A stretch of 64,000 nt of DNA, taken from Acidobacteriota bacterium (GTDB lineage: Bacteria > Acidobacteriota > Terriglobia > Acidiferrales > UBA7541). The notes beneath the pieces are model-generated. The model saw nothing but the letters and a program-made list of their open reading frames with translations. It ran no database searches and had not been told where the DNA came from. The stretch is taken from the NCBI GenBank assembly GCA_021832085.1, contig JAKBLM010000007.1, forward strand, positions 58,355-122,354. The letters are read 5' to 3'. The stretch's first letter is position 1; every line of letters starts with the position of its first letter. This document shows, one piece after another, positions 38,989-46,651 of the stretch. Position numbers and translations under genes: made by a program.

Positions 38989-39163
38989 CTCTTCCACGAT
39001 CTTCGCCGCTCGGCGGTGGCGCCGGGGCGTACCGGAGCGAGTGCCCATGGCCGTCAGCCGCCACAAATCGCGCTCGGCGTTCCGCCGCTACACTATCGTG
39101 AACGAGGCCGGCATTACCGAAACGGCGCGCCAGTCGAGTGTTCTGCACGTCGTTCGCCGATAG
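38989..39163 (+). pseudogene. Tyrosine recombinase C-terminal relic (frameshifted)
   Basis: One frame gives LFHDLRRSAV, the box II HxxR motif of phage-type integrases. After a frameshift near 39025 the next frame gives GVPERVPMAVSRHKSRSAFRRY with the catalytic tyrosine, then TIVNEAGITETA. Both pieces are in the right order, but the segment between them is shortened and the glycine of the usual SGHK is arginine. This is the dead remnant of an integrase different from the one at 51543. Confidence 0.8.
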
Positions 39164-39199
39164 TCGCTGCCCAGAGCGAAACCTCCGGCAGGGAGGAGA

Positions 39200-39228
39200 T
39201 TGCCCGTAAGTCGCCGCTGAATTAGACT
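39200..39228 (+). promoter_or_regulatory. Original tRNA-Leu(CAA) promoter, now at the left end of the element
   Basis: TTGCCC (39200-39205), 17-base spacer, TAGACT (39223-39228), 13 bases before the tRNA 5' end. The promoter is separated from the tRNA 3' half by the insertion. Confidence 0.6.
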
Positions 39229-39241
39229 GTTAGGCCCGAGA

Positions 39242-39282
39242 GCCGGAGTGGCGGAACTGGCAGACGCGCGAGACTCAAAATC
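39242..39282 (+). repeat. Left attachment site (attL), tRNA-Leu 5' half
   Basis: Identical over 41 bp to 52632-52672; the flanking bases on both sides differ. It spans acceptor stem, D-arm and anticodon stem to the CAAAA of the anticodon loop and cannot encode a working tRNA by itself. Confidence 0.92.
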
Positions 39283-39395
39283 CTCGCTTCTGGCCTGTAG
39301 CTTATCGCAGTGGGTTGCACCCACTAACAAAACAAGACGCTTAGCGCCGCCCCCGTTGCAATCCGTTGCAGCATGCTGTAGAAAATCACAAGTCA

Positions 39396-39416
39396 AACCG
39401 ACACCACAATAGCACC
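39396..39416 (+). repeat. 21-bp direct repeat, left copy
   Basis: Begins AACCGACACCACAATAG and is identical over 21 bp to 52559-52579 in the 3' end of the integrase gene. It may be an arm-type integrase binding site. Confidence 0.6.
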
Positions 39417-39492
39417 GAAATTTAGCGCCCCTTTGGGCGCAAAAAGAAGTGATAATCCCAGCGTCCAACTTGGATTGAACTGGGAGGGGCTT

Positions 39493-39846
39493 ATGGGTGT
39501 CATCGAAAACGCAAGGGAGGTCGCGGACCTTGTCCAGAAGATCGGGAATCTAGACCTGTACCGCAGGATTGTGGAACTGCAGGGCGAGATTGTTAGCCTT
39601 TCCGAGGAAAAGCTGAAATGTGAGCAAGAAAACGCCGAAATGAGGAGAATCCTCGACTTGAGGCAGGCGATGAAGTTCCGTTTCCCCTATTACTACCAAG
39701 ACGGCGACCCAAATCCTTTTTGCCGACTTTGCTGGGAAGCAAAAGGAATCGCCGTTCATCTCGACCACGGGCGGCCTTGGCAACCCGGCGGAATACAGCG
39801 CTATTGCCACAGCTGTGGGAAAGCGTACTACGATCAGCCGCACTAA
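39493..39846 (+). CDS. Coiled-coil zinc-ribbon protein
   Basis: A 117-residue soluble protein. Residues 5-60 form a charged coiled coil (LYRRIVELQGEIVSLSEEKL), and the C-terminal half has two cysteine pairs, CRLC (about 76) and CHSC (about 105), forming a probable zinc ribbon. GGAGGGG precedes the ATG. First gene inside the left end of the element. Function unknown; such proteins often bind nucleic acid. Confidence 0.7.
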   Translation: MGVIENAREVADLVQKIGNLDLYRRIVELQGEIVSLSEEKLKCEQENAEMRRILDLRQAMKFRFPYYYQDGDPNPFCRLCWEAKGIAVHLDHGRPWQPGGIQRYCHSCGKAYYDQPH

Positions 39847-39911
39847 ACGGCCAAATTCTTTGGGTCGTTCCCAGCCAGAAGGTATGGCCGGGGTCGGTTG
39901 AACCCCATCTG

Positions 39912-39946
39912 AAAAATCGCTCTACGGACTTTCTATTGCGTTTTTG
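39912..39946. repeat. Imperfect 35-bp direct repeat, copy 1
   Basis: Matches 40272-40306 with about five differences (core AAAATCGCTCTACGG and TTGCGTTTTT). Copy 1 overlaps the stop region of the C2H2 gene; copy 2 lies inside it. Confidence 0.6.
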
Positions 39947-40433
39947 CCGGCGCTGGCAACGCCCTCGTCTCTTTTACCCGTTCGAATAGTTCGTTGTACT
40001 CGGCCAAGCTTTGCTCGAACAGGTAGGCGTCGACTTCCGTCCCGTACCCCGAGTCCAACTTGGCGGCCATCGCTTGAAGCGCGTGGTACTGCGCCCGGAG
40101 CCGCACACCATCGGGAAGCGGAGTAGGAGGCCCGAGCGGCCGGTCGCCAGGGTAGAGATCAACGTCCGAATCCGAGTCAGAATTTGCCACGCCCTGGCCC
40201 ACCGGCGCAGTACAGGGGACACGCACAATCGCCGGCCGAGGGGATGACCCAGCAGAAGCTATGCCTCGCTCGGAAAATCGCTCTACGGGCTTCCTGTTGC
40301 GTTTTTTAGGCGCACTGCTGCCTCGTGCAGCGGAAGCGGCCTTTCGAGCCGCGCCGTGCGCCCGCCGGTAGTGGCCGGGCAGGGCCGCCTTCGATGAAAC
40401 TCGCGTCCCGCATTCAGGACATCTCAGAGCCAT
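39933..40433 (-). CDS. C2H2 zinc-finger protein
   Basis: A 166-residue protein. Residues 5-26 are a textbook C2H2 finger (CPECGTRVSSKAALPGHY then RRAH: C-x2-C-x12-H-x4-H), followed by a basic linker (KKRNRKPVERFSERG) and an acidic-to-helical C-terminal part. Classical C2H2 fingers are uncommon in bacteria and are usually DNA-binding (Ros/MucR type is different). The C-terminus seems shortened by the 35-bp repeat. It could regulate the element or its cargo. Confidence 0.7.
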   Translation of the reverse strand: MALRCPECGTRVSSKAALPGHYRRAHGAARKAASAARGSSAPKKRNRKPVERFSERGIASAGSSPRPAIVRVPCTAPVGQGVANSDSDSDVDLYPGDRPLGPPTPLPDGVRLRAQYHALQAMAAKLDSGYGTEVDAYLFEQSLAEYNELFERVKETRALPAPAKTQ

Positions 40434-40623
40434 AACATGATTCTATTCTTCCGGTCGGGCACAGTCACGGTTCTCGTCGTGATGGGGCACAGTCTTGTCG
40501 GCAGGGGGCACGCTTCAGAAATTCAGCAATCGTGACCTTCCATTAGTCGGTCACAGTCTTGGTCGCGGCTCCTGCCAGAGTCACGGTCGAACAATGAGCG
40601 ATTTCTTCCGGTCCTGCGAGGCG
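40434..40623. promoter_or_regulatory. Region with four degenerate CACAGTC-type repeats
   Basis: GGCACAGTCACGG (about 40458), GGCACAGTCTTG (about 40486), GGTCACAGTCTTGG (40549) and AGAGTCACGGTCG (40578) occur in the gap upstream of the zinc-finger gene; they may be operator or iteron-like sites. Confidence 0.35.
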
Positions 40624-42024
40624 TCAAGACCGAGCCTCTTCAATGGCGGTCATCCACTGCCGGACCTTCTTTGCCGGAACTTGGACGGTGGAACTGTCCG
40701 AAGTGACCCATTCTTTTAGTTCCACCCACTTGGAGAGCTCTTGCTTCGAAGCCCATCTCTCCGGGTTCTCCAGGAGTGTGTCCACAACCTTCCGGGTTAT
40801 GTCCTCTAGCTCCGCCAAGTCTGGAGGCGACACGTACCACTCCCCGTCATGAACGATGCGAGAGCGGATGTTGTACAGACGCCTGACCCTTTTCTTGAAG
40901 TATTCGACCTTGCCATATTCTGTCCAAAGAAGGTGAGCCACCCGGCTCGAAACGGCTTCCGTGATGTTATGCTCCGCGAAGACAAGCAGCGATTCCAGCG
41001 CAATCATGAACTTGAGGTAGTCGACTGCACTAGCAGTGTCCAGCGGATTCGAGCCTGCAATCGAGCTTGCGGTACGACTCTTTGCCGAACCGACCCAGAA
41101 GACAGCGGCTTCCAGGCATCGCGCTAGTTCTACTTTTGGGGCGAGTGTAAGAACCCTGTGAAGCGCTTGGAGCTTGGTCGCCAAATCATTGGGGAGAGGC
41201 TTGCCGAGGAGCGTTGTGTCACACGACTCCGCCGGTGTTCTTACGCTCGCGATTCTAGCCTCGTAGTCCAAGTCGATGCGGCAACTAAGGGAGATCTCAA
41301 ATTCTGGGTAAACATAACGCACCAGATTTCGAAAACGCTCCAAGATCTGCGAGTCGTAGAAATTGACGTCGTACATCCCTCCGAGACCGACCGGCCCGGG
41401 CCATGTCGTGTGGGGACTTTGAGCGGTCTCTGCAAGGAAGCAAATTCGGCCGGTACAGCAGTCCCGGGACGCATGAGAGAAGCTAAAGTCACGTTCCAAG
41501 TCTTCCGGGAGGTCCATGATCCACTGCGAAATGTCGTTGCCAAATTCATCGGCGGTAGGACCCATCTCCCAAGTGTCTCGGAAACGTTCTTGGAGCGAAT
41601 TGACATAAGCTTGGGAACACCTGAAAACGGAGAATGGCCCCAATCGAAAGCCTTCTTCCGTCACGATGTGAGGGAGGGAAGAGATCGAGCGTACAGGACA
41701 GAGTAGCCCAGCGACTCTGGGCTTTCGTATCTGCCCGGCGAGGATTTTGTTGGCCCTGCTCAAAAGGTCGATGGTCTCTCCTGCGGCTTCAGCGGCAGAC
41801 TTTCCTTGGGACACTAGGCCAGAGGCAAAATCAAAGACTTCCTGAATCTCGCTCTCATCCGCATACTTTCGCAAAATGTCGCTTGAGTCCCATACGAGAT
41901 CGCGAAATTGTGAATACAAGATACTTTCAGCAAGCGAGGATGTGCCATTCGTTAGCAACAGCCTCAAAGTCTGCGCAAGTTGAGCATGACCTTTGAGGTT
42001 TGCCTCCTCGTTTTCGTGTTTCAT
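40624..42024 (-). CDS. HEPN-domain protein (ApeA-like C-terminus), candidate defence effector
   Basis: A 466-residue soluble protein. The C-terminal domain has the HEPN RNase signature RSRIVHDG (R-x4-H, about residues 387-392) preceded by YFKKRVRRLYNI, the pattern of the ApeA-like HEPN group known from anti-phage abortive infection. The N-terminal 300 residues show no recognised motif and may be a sensor. ATG 42024 is chosen because GGAGAGAGAG precedes it; in-frame ATGs at 42066 and 42078 exist. Divergent from the PLD gene with under 90 bases between starts, and AT-richer than the chromosome. Confidence 0.75.
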   Translation of the reverse strand: MKHENEEANLKGHAQLAQTLRLLLTNGTSSLAESILYSQFRDLVWDSSDILRKYADESEIQEVFDFASGLVSQGKSAAEAAGETIDLLSRANKILAGQIRKPRVAGLLCPVRSISSLPHIVTEEGFRLGPFSVFRCSQAYVNSLQERFRDTWEMGPTADEFGNDISQWIMDLPEDLERDFSFSHASRDCCTGRICFLAETAQSPHTTWPGPVGLGGMYDVNFYDSQILERFRNLVRYVYPEFEISLSCRIDLDYEARIASVRTPAESCDTTLLGKPLPNDLATKLQALHRVLTLAPKVELARCLEAAVFWVGSAKSRTASSIAGSNPLDTASAVDYLKFMIALESLLVFAEHNITEAVSSRVAHLLWTEYGKVEYFKKRVRRLYNIRSRIVHDGEWYVSPPDLAELEDITRKVVDTLLENPERWASKQELSKWVELKEWVTSDSSTVQVPAKKVRQWMTAIEEARS

Positions 42025-42098
42025 TGCGTGCTCTCTCTCCCTGCCTGGCGGCCTCTGCTTTGACATAGAATAGCCCATGCCAGCGATTCCTGGGGGAG

Positions 42099-42104
42099 TA
42101 TAAT
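42099..42104 (+). promoter_or_regulatory. TATAAT box of the PLD gene, likely leaderless
   Basis: Perfect TATAAT ending eight bases before the ATG at 42113, the same spacing as at the Ser/Thr kinase gene. No good -35 is visible at 17 bases. The HEPN gene is read in the other direction from the same 90-base region. Confidence 0.5.
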
Positions 42105-42112
42105 TCTGGCGC

Positions 42113-43657
42113 ATGAATCGCACCGAACACACTTCGACCGTGATTTCAGGAGCATGGACCGAGGCGCTCAGGGCTTTCGCTTCAACTGCCCGATCACAAT
42201 TGCTGATTGCAAGTCCGTGGGTGAAACGCCCGATAATACAGGTCCTACTCGCTTCTCTGCAGCCGATCCCGAGACCAGAAATCTACCTCCTGGCTCGCCT
42301 AGAATTGGAAGATTTCCTGGCGGGCTCTTCAGATCTGAACGTGTTTTGCCCGTCGCACGGCCAAATTGGCGTGAACCTCCATGCCCGCGCACTTGCCAAT
42401 CTCCATGCGAAATTCCTGATCAGTGACGATCACGGGCTCATTTTGGGATCAGCGAACCTGACAGAGGGAGGCCTGTACCGCAACCAGGAAGCATTGATAA
42501 TGTCCCGTGAGCCCGACCTGATTTCGGCAGCGCGGTCGCTGTTTTGGGAGTGGTGGGAGAGTGCTGCAACGGTCGGACCTTCATACTTTTCGTGGGTGCA
42601 GGAAGAGCTTTTGTCATTGACGCCCCCGGAGGGTGAAGAGGCGGCGGGACGTAAGCGCACGAGGGCGCACAAAGCTCGCAGAGTTGCGATACGGCCTCCC
42701 GTCTCGATACCGTGGATTGCACCACGCGGGGCAGGAAGTGCGGCGCAGCAGTTGGCGGCTTTTCGCCCAGTTGGAATAGCCAATGCTTCGCGCACAAGTC
42801 CTCAAATAAAACCAAAACCAGAGGATTCCGAACAAGCCCTCGATTGGCTTGAACGACAATCGAAATGGGTCCCATCAAGCGAGCGGGCGGCTCCCAATTT
42901 TGTCGAGTTGCTTGACAGCTACATACACCACCCAGACCCGAACGTTCGTGCAACGGCAGTGGACCGTGTCGGGCGCCTCCGAGTCTTGGCCCTACAGTCG
43001 ACGCTGAGAGGATTCCTAGGTGACGTGGCGGAACTCCCCTCTGTTAGGGCAGCTAGCGCGTTTGCCCTAACGCTGATAGGCGATCCGGCCTGTTTCGATG
43101 ACCTAGCTCAAGCGTGCGATGAACAAGGTTACATCGGGAGGTGGGCACGCCGCGGCTGTTTCATGCTACTTTCCAGAATTGACCGGGAGCAACGCCAGTG
43201 GTTCCTGCATTCCCAAAGCATCCGACCTAGCGCCGAACTGGACGCCCTTATCCTCCAGGTTCGCGCTGACACCGGCACGAACTCCGAACGCTTGGCAAAA
43301 GCCCTGGTGTTAGAGATGTTGGTCCGGGCCAAATGGGACGAAGCGTGTCTCGATCTCGTAGCTTTCGCTGTCTTCAAGCTTGGCGAGCGAGTCTCCGTTT
43401 CGAGAAAGAAACAGGGCGGATACGGGGGCTTCCTGAAGAAAACCGCTTCCTTATTGCGAGTCACGCCAGGTGACTTGAAGCATGGCTTTCTATCGATAAG
43501 CTTTGTACGCTCCGTGTGGGATTCGGGCTGGCCGAGCGGTTTGGTAGAGTTGTTCGGCGATAGATGGGCCGCGCTACGTAACGACGCTGATGCCTTCGCC
43601 TCACGCCTGGCGTCAGGTGCTGACTTAGACTCGCTGTCCAGTGCTTTATCAGTCTAA
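42113..43657 (+). CDS. PLD-family nuclease-like protein with helical-repeat C-terminus
   Basis: A 514-residue protein. The N-terminal 160 residues form a phospholipase-D-like domain with one HxKx4D motif (H98, K100, D105 in HAKFLISDDHG) followed by GSANLTEGGLYRNQEALI, typical of the Nuc/PLDc_2 nuclease group, which dimerises to build one active site. A proline- and arginine-rich linker (about 165-235) leads to a HEAT-like helical region (about 240-380: HPDPNVRATAVDRVGRL, LPSVRAASAFALTLIGDP). It is predicted to be an intracellular nuclease. The divergent arrangement with the HEPN gene suggests a two-gene module. Confidence 0.78.
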   Translation: MNRTEHTSTVISGAWTEALRAFASTARSQLLIASPWVKRPIIQVLLASLQPIPRPEIYLLARLELEDFLAGSSDLNVFCPSHGQIGVNLHARALANLHAKFLISDDHGLILGSANLTEGGLYRNQEALIMSREPDLISAARSLFWEWWESAATVGPSYFSWVQEELLSLTPPEGEEAAGRKRTRAHKARRVAIRPPVSIPWIAPRGAGSAAQQLAAFRPVGIANASRTSPQIKPKPEDSEQALDWLERQSKWVPSSERAAPNFVELLDSYIHHPDPNVRATAVDRVGRLRVLALQSTLRGFLGDVAELPSVRAASAFALTLIGDPACFDDLAQACDEQGYIGRWARRGCFMLLSRIDREQRQWFLHSQSIRPSAELDALILQVRADTGTNSERLAKALVLEMLVRAKWDEACLDLVAFAVFKLGERVSVSRKKQGGYGGFLKKTASLLRVTPGDLKHGFLSISFVRSVWDSGWPSGLVELFGDRWAALRNDADAFASRLASGADLDSLSSALSV

Positions 43658-43715
43658 TTCTTGGCAGTTGTTTTCGGAGCGAGTTCCGTTGCCACAGCAA
43701 CCCAACCGCCAGGTT

Positions 43716-43860
43716 GAGTGAAGAATGCCAGACGCTCCCGTCCCCCGGCGCGTGACGGAGTACCGGAAGCGGCCGGCAACGCGCTGCCGGCGCACATAGC
43801 CGAAACGTGTGTAGCGTTGCAGATCACGGGCCACTTGGCGAGTCGTGAAGATGCCGCTTG
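43716..43860 (-). pseudogene. Truncated copy of the element winged-helix gene
   Basis: RQVARDLQRYTRFGYVRRQR and VAGRFRYSVTRRG match the intact protein at 46379-46651 almost residue for residue. The N-terminal third is missing and a frameshift follows TRRG (the other frame continues ERLAFFTQPGG). It lies just before the repeat-protein gene, while the intact copy lies just after it. Confidence 0.8.
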
Positions 43861-43947
43861 AATCGACGGCAGGCCCCGTCACGGATTTCGTCGCACGGGA
43901 AAGAGGTAATTTTTACAAAGACTGTGTGGCGCCAACGAGAATCGCGA

Positions 43948-43976
43948 TTGACACGACGGATGGGGAGGGCTAGGGT
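43948..43976 (+). promoter_or_regulatory. Candidate promoter of the repeat membrane protein
   Basis: TTGACA (43948-43953), 17-base spacer, TAGGGT (43971-43976), about 80 bases before the ATG at 44060. Confidence 0.4.
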
Positions 43977-44059
43977 ATCGCGCAACACGGGAAGCTTAAA
44001 ACCGAAATTCCGGTTAGCTTCCAAGACTATGATGTAAGGCTTTCTCCGAGGAAGACACC

Positions 44060-46296
44060 ATGTCCCCTCCGCAAACAACCCCGGCCGACGCGCTCATCAA
44101 ACTCGTTCCCTCTGAATTTCTCCCTCTCGGTGCCGCCGAGAAAAAGATGCTTCGCGCCGCCTTCGAAGGCACCGTCGCCTATTGCGGTTCCAGCCCCCGC
44201 GACGATGATCCCCAAAATGATCCCAGCAAAGCCGACGAGCCTGAGCCCGCGGGCTGGGCCGCCGACCGGACCGTCCGCGCCCGGCTGATCCGTTGGCTCT
44301 GTGTTGACGGCAAAGCCAGGGGGTTTGTGGACCCAAGGGGCGTCCAAGTCTATGCCGGTAAAATCTCGGGCGCACTCGACTTCTCGTTCGTCACCGTGCC
44401 GTTTCCCCTGGCCTTTCTTCGTTGCCGGTTAGCCGAGAAAGCGGACTTCACTCATGCGCAACTCGTGGAGCTCAACCTCAGCGGCGCTTGGACGCGAGAA
44501 ATTAAAGCCGAAGGCGTCGACGTCAAAGGCAGCGTTTTCCTGAGCAAGTGCTTCAGCGCCGAAGGCCAGGTCTATCTCCTTGGTGCCCAGATCGGGGGCG
44601 AACTCGACTGCCACGCTGGCACGTTCAAGAACCCGCCGCAGAAGGATGCCGAAGGCCATGTCATCGACGGAACCGGCACGGCCCTGGATGCCGACGGCAT
44701 CAAGGTCCAGGGCGACATCTTCCTCCGCAACGACTTTAGTGCCGAGGGTGAGGTCCGTCTCGTCGGCGCCCAGATCGGGGGCGAACTCGACTGCTACGCT
44801 GGCACGTTCAAGAACCCGCCGCAGAAGGATGCCGAAGGCCATGTCGTCGACGGAACCGGCACGGCCCTGCTGTCCGACCGCATCAACGTCAAGAGCAGCG
44901 TCTTCCTCAGCGAAGGCTTCAGCGCCGAAGGCCAAGTCCGTTTTTTGAGGCCGAGATCGGGGGCAAACTCGACTGCCACGCTGGCACGTTCAAGAACCCG
45001 CCGCAGAAGGATGCCGAAGGCCATGCCGTCGGCGGAACGGGTGAGGCCCTGGTGGCCAACCGCATCAACGTCAAAGGCAGCGTTTTCCTCCGAAACGGCT
45101 TTAGCGCCGAAGGCCAGGTCTATCTCATTGGCGCCCAGATCGGGGGGAAACTCGACTGCGAGGCTGGCACGTTCAAGAACCCGCCACAGAAGGATGCCGA
45201 GGGCCATGTCGTCGCCGCAGCGGGCATGGCCCTGGATGCCGACGGCATCAAGGTTCAGGACGACATCTTCCTCCGCAACGGGTTTAGTGCCGAAGGTGAG
45301 GTCCGTCTCATCGGCGCCCAGATCGGGGGCGAACTCGACTGCTACGCTGGCACGTTCAAGAACCCGCCGCAGAAGGATGCCGAAGGCCATGCCGTCGACG
45401 GAACGGGTGAGGCCCTGGTGGCCAACCGCATCAACGTCAAAGGCAGCGTTTTCCTCCGAAACGGCTTTAGCGCCGAAGGCCAGGTCTGTCTGATTGGCGC
45501 CCAGATCGGGGGCAACCTGTTTTGGCTGGGCGTTCGGAACACCCGCGGAGTCACCCTTGATTTGAGGGACGCCTCCGTTGGCGCAGTGGCTGACGACGGT
45601 GAAAGCTGGCCCGACCCCGGCAGTCTCTTTCTCGATGGCTTCAACTATGATCGCATCTCTGCGGGCCCTATCGACGTCGAGCCCAGACTCAAGTGGCTGG
45701 CCCTCCAGCCCAAGAAACCATTCAAGCCCCAGCCGTACCGACGCCTCGCCAAAGTCCTACGTGAATCTGGCGACAACCGCGGCGCCCGCCGCGTCCTTTT
45801 TGAGATGGAAAATCAGCTCTGGCTGCAGGACAAGAGCCTGCTGGCGCCGGTTTTCCGGTGGTTGCTGAGGCTGACCGTTGGTTTCGGGTATCGTCCCTTC
45901 AAGATTCTCTGGCCCTGGGGCGCTCTTGTAGCCCTGGGCTGGCTATTCTTTGGGCTTGCTAATCACGTAGGCATGATAGTTCCAACCCAAAGCAAGGCCA
46001 GTAATCACTTAGCGCAGTATCACGGACTGCCTGCCTACTACGAACCTTTCCATCCACTCGTCTATTCCCTTGAGAACTCACTGCCCTTCGTGAAACTGGG
46101 TCAAGTTGACCGCTGGCAGCCCAACCCCCATCCCCACAGCTCAGCGTCCTCGGGCTCTTCTTGGAACGCGCGCCTCCGCCGGCCCTTCACCTCGCCGGGG
46201 TTCCTGTTCGGATTCCTTTGGGCACAAATTCTATTTGGGTGGCTGTTCGCCACGCTGTTCGTTGCCGGCGTCACCGGCCTTGTGCGCCGCGAGTGA
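44060..46296 (+). CDS. Tandem-repeat membrane protein, split by a one-base frameshift
   Basis: Two overlapping frames together encode a protein of about 745 residues. The N-terminal 150 residues are soluble. Residues 155-480 are 61-residue repeats (GAQIGGELDC ... AGTFKNPPQKDAEGH ... GDIFLRN-x-FSAEGEV), probably a beta-helix like pentapeptide or bactofilin-type solenoids. The end has two membrane helices (WGALVALGWLFFGLA and FLFGFLWAQILFGWLFATLF). At 44941-44946 a run of six T lies where the repeat spacing is 182 instead of 183 bases, so one base is missing and translation leaves the frame. It is either a decayed gene, a sequencing error or a frameshifting site. Confidence 0.75.
44582..45495 (+). 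repeat. 183-bp tandem coding repeats
   Basis: Repeat starts (codon for the first glycine of GAQIGG) are at 44582, 44765, 44947, 45130, 45313 and 45496: spacings 183, 182, 183, 183, 183. Two unit types occur, one with DADGIKVQGDIF and one with ANRINVKGSVF. Confidence 0.95.
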
Positions 46297-46378
46297 CTTG
46301 GCCTCGGTTTCCTTAGCAACGTTATAGCCTTACAGGCAAGCTTTGAACGCCAAGAGGATGGTGGCAGATTTGTCAGCC

Positions 46379-46651
46379 CTAAGCCCCCCGGCGCTCGTGC
46401 GGTTGGGTGAAGAATACCAGTCGCTCCCGGCCGCGCCGTGTGATCGAGTAGCGAAAACGGCCGGCTACCCGCCGCCGGCGGACGTAGCCAAAGCGCGCGT
46501 AACGCTGGAGGTCGCGCGCCACTTGACGAACCGGGCGGATGCCGACCGCTTCGGCAACCTGCCGGTAGCTCAGCGCGTAGTTTGCGCGCGCCAGAACGTC
46601 GAGGATGGCCGCCTTCCTGGCGTTCTTACGCTTTGTTCGCTTGTACAGCAT
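46379..46651 (-). CDS. Winged-helix DNA-binding protein of the element
   Basis: A 90-residue basic protein. KAAILDVLARANYALSYRQV and AEAVGI with RQVARDLQRYARFGYVRR form a helix-turn-helix, and VAGRFRYSITRRGRERL the wing. It overlaps the end of the ATPase gene by 26 bases and is the last gene of the minus-strand operon. It may regulate the element. A broken copy lies at 43716-43860. Confidence 0.72.
   Translation of the reverse strand: MLYKRTKRKNARKAAILDVLARANYALSYRQVAEAVGIRPVRQVARDLQRYARFGYVRRRRVAGRFRYSITRRGRERLVFFTQPHERRGA

Noticed and set aside
39425..39445. GCGCCC-CTTT-GGGCGC hairpin followed by A-run as a terminator
   Set aside because: The A-run follows on the plus strand; on the minus strand no gene ends here, so a terminator role is unsupported.
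44946..45493. Continuation of the first repeat-protein frame after the T6 run
   Set aside because: After the slip the frame reads repetitive TLARSRTRRRR-type sequence, an out-of-frame reading of the 183-bp repeats; the real continuation is in the next frame to 46296.
44582..45495. Tandem repeats as a CRISPR or non-coding satellite
   Set aside because: Units are 183 bp without spacers and keep a 61-residue reading frame.
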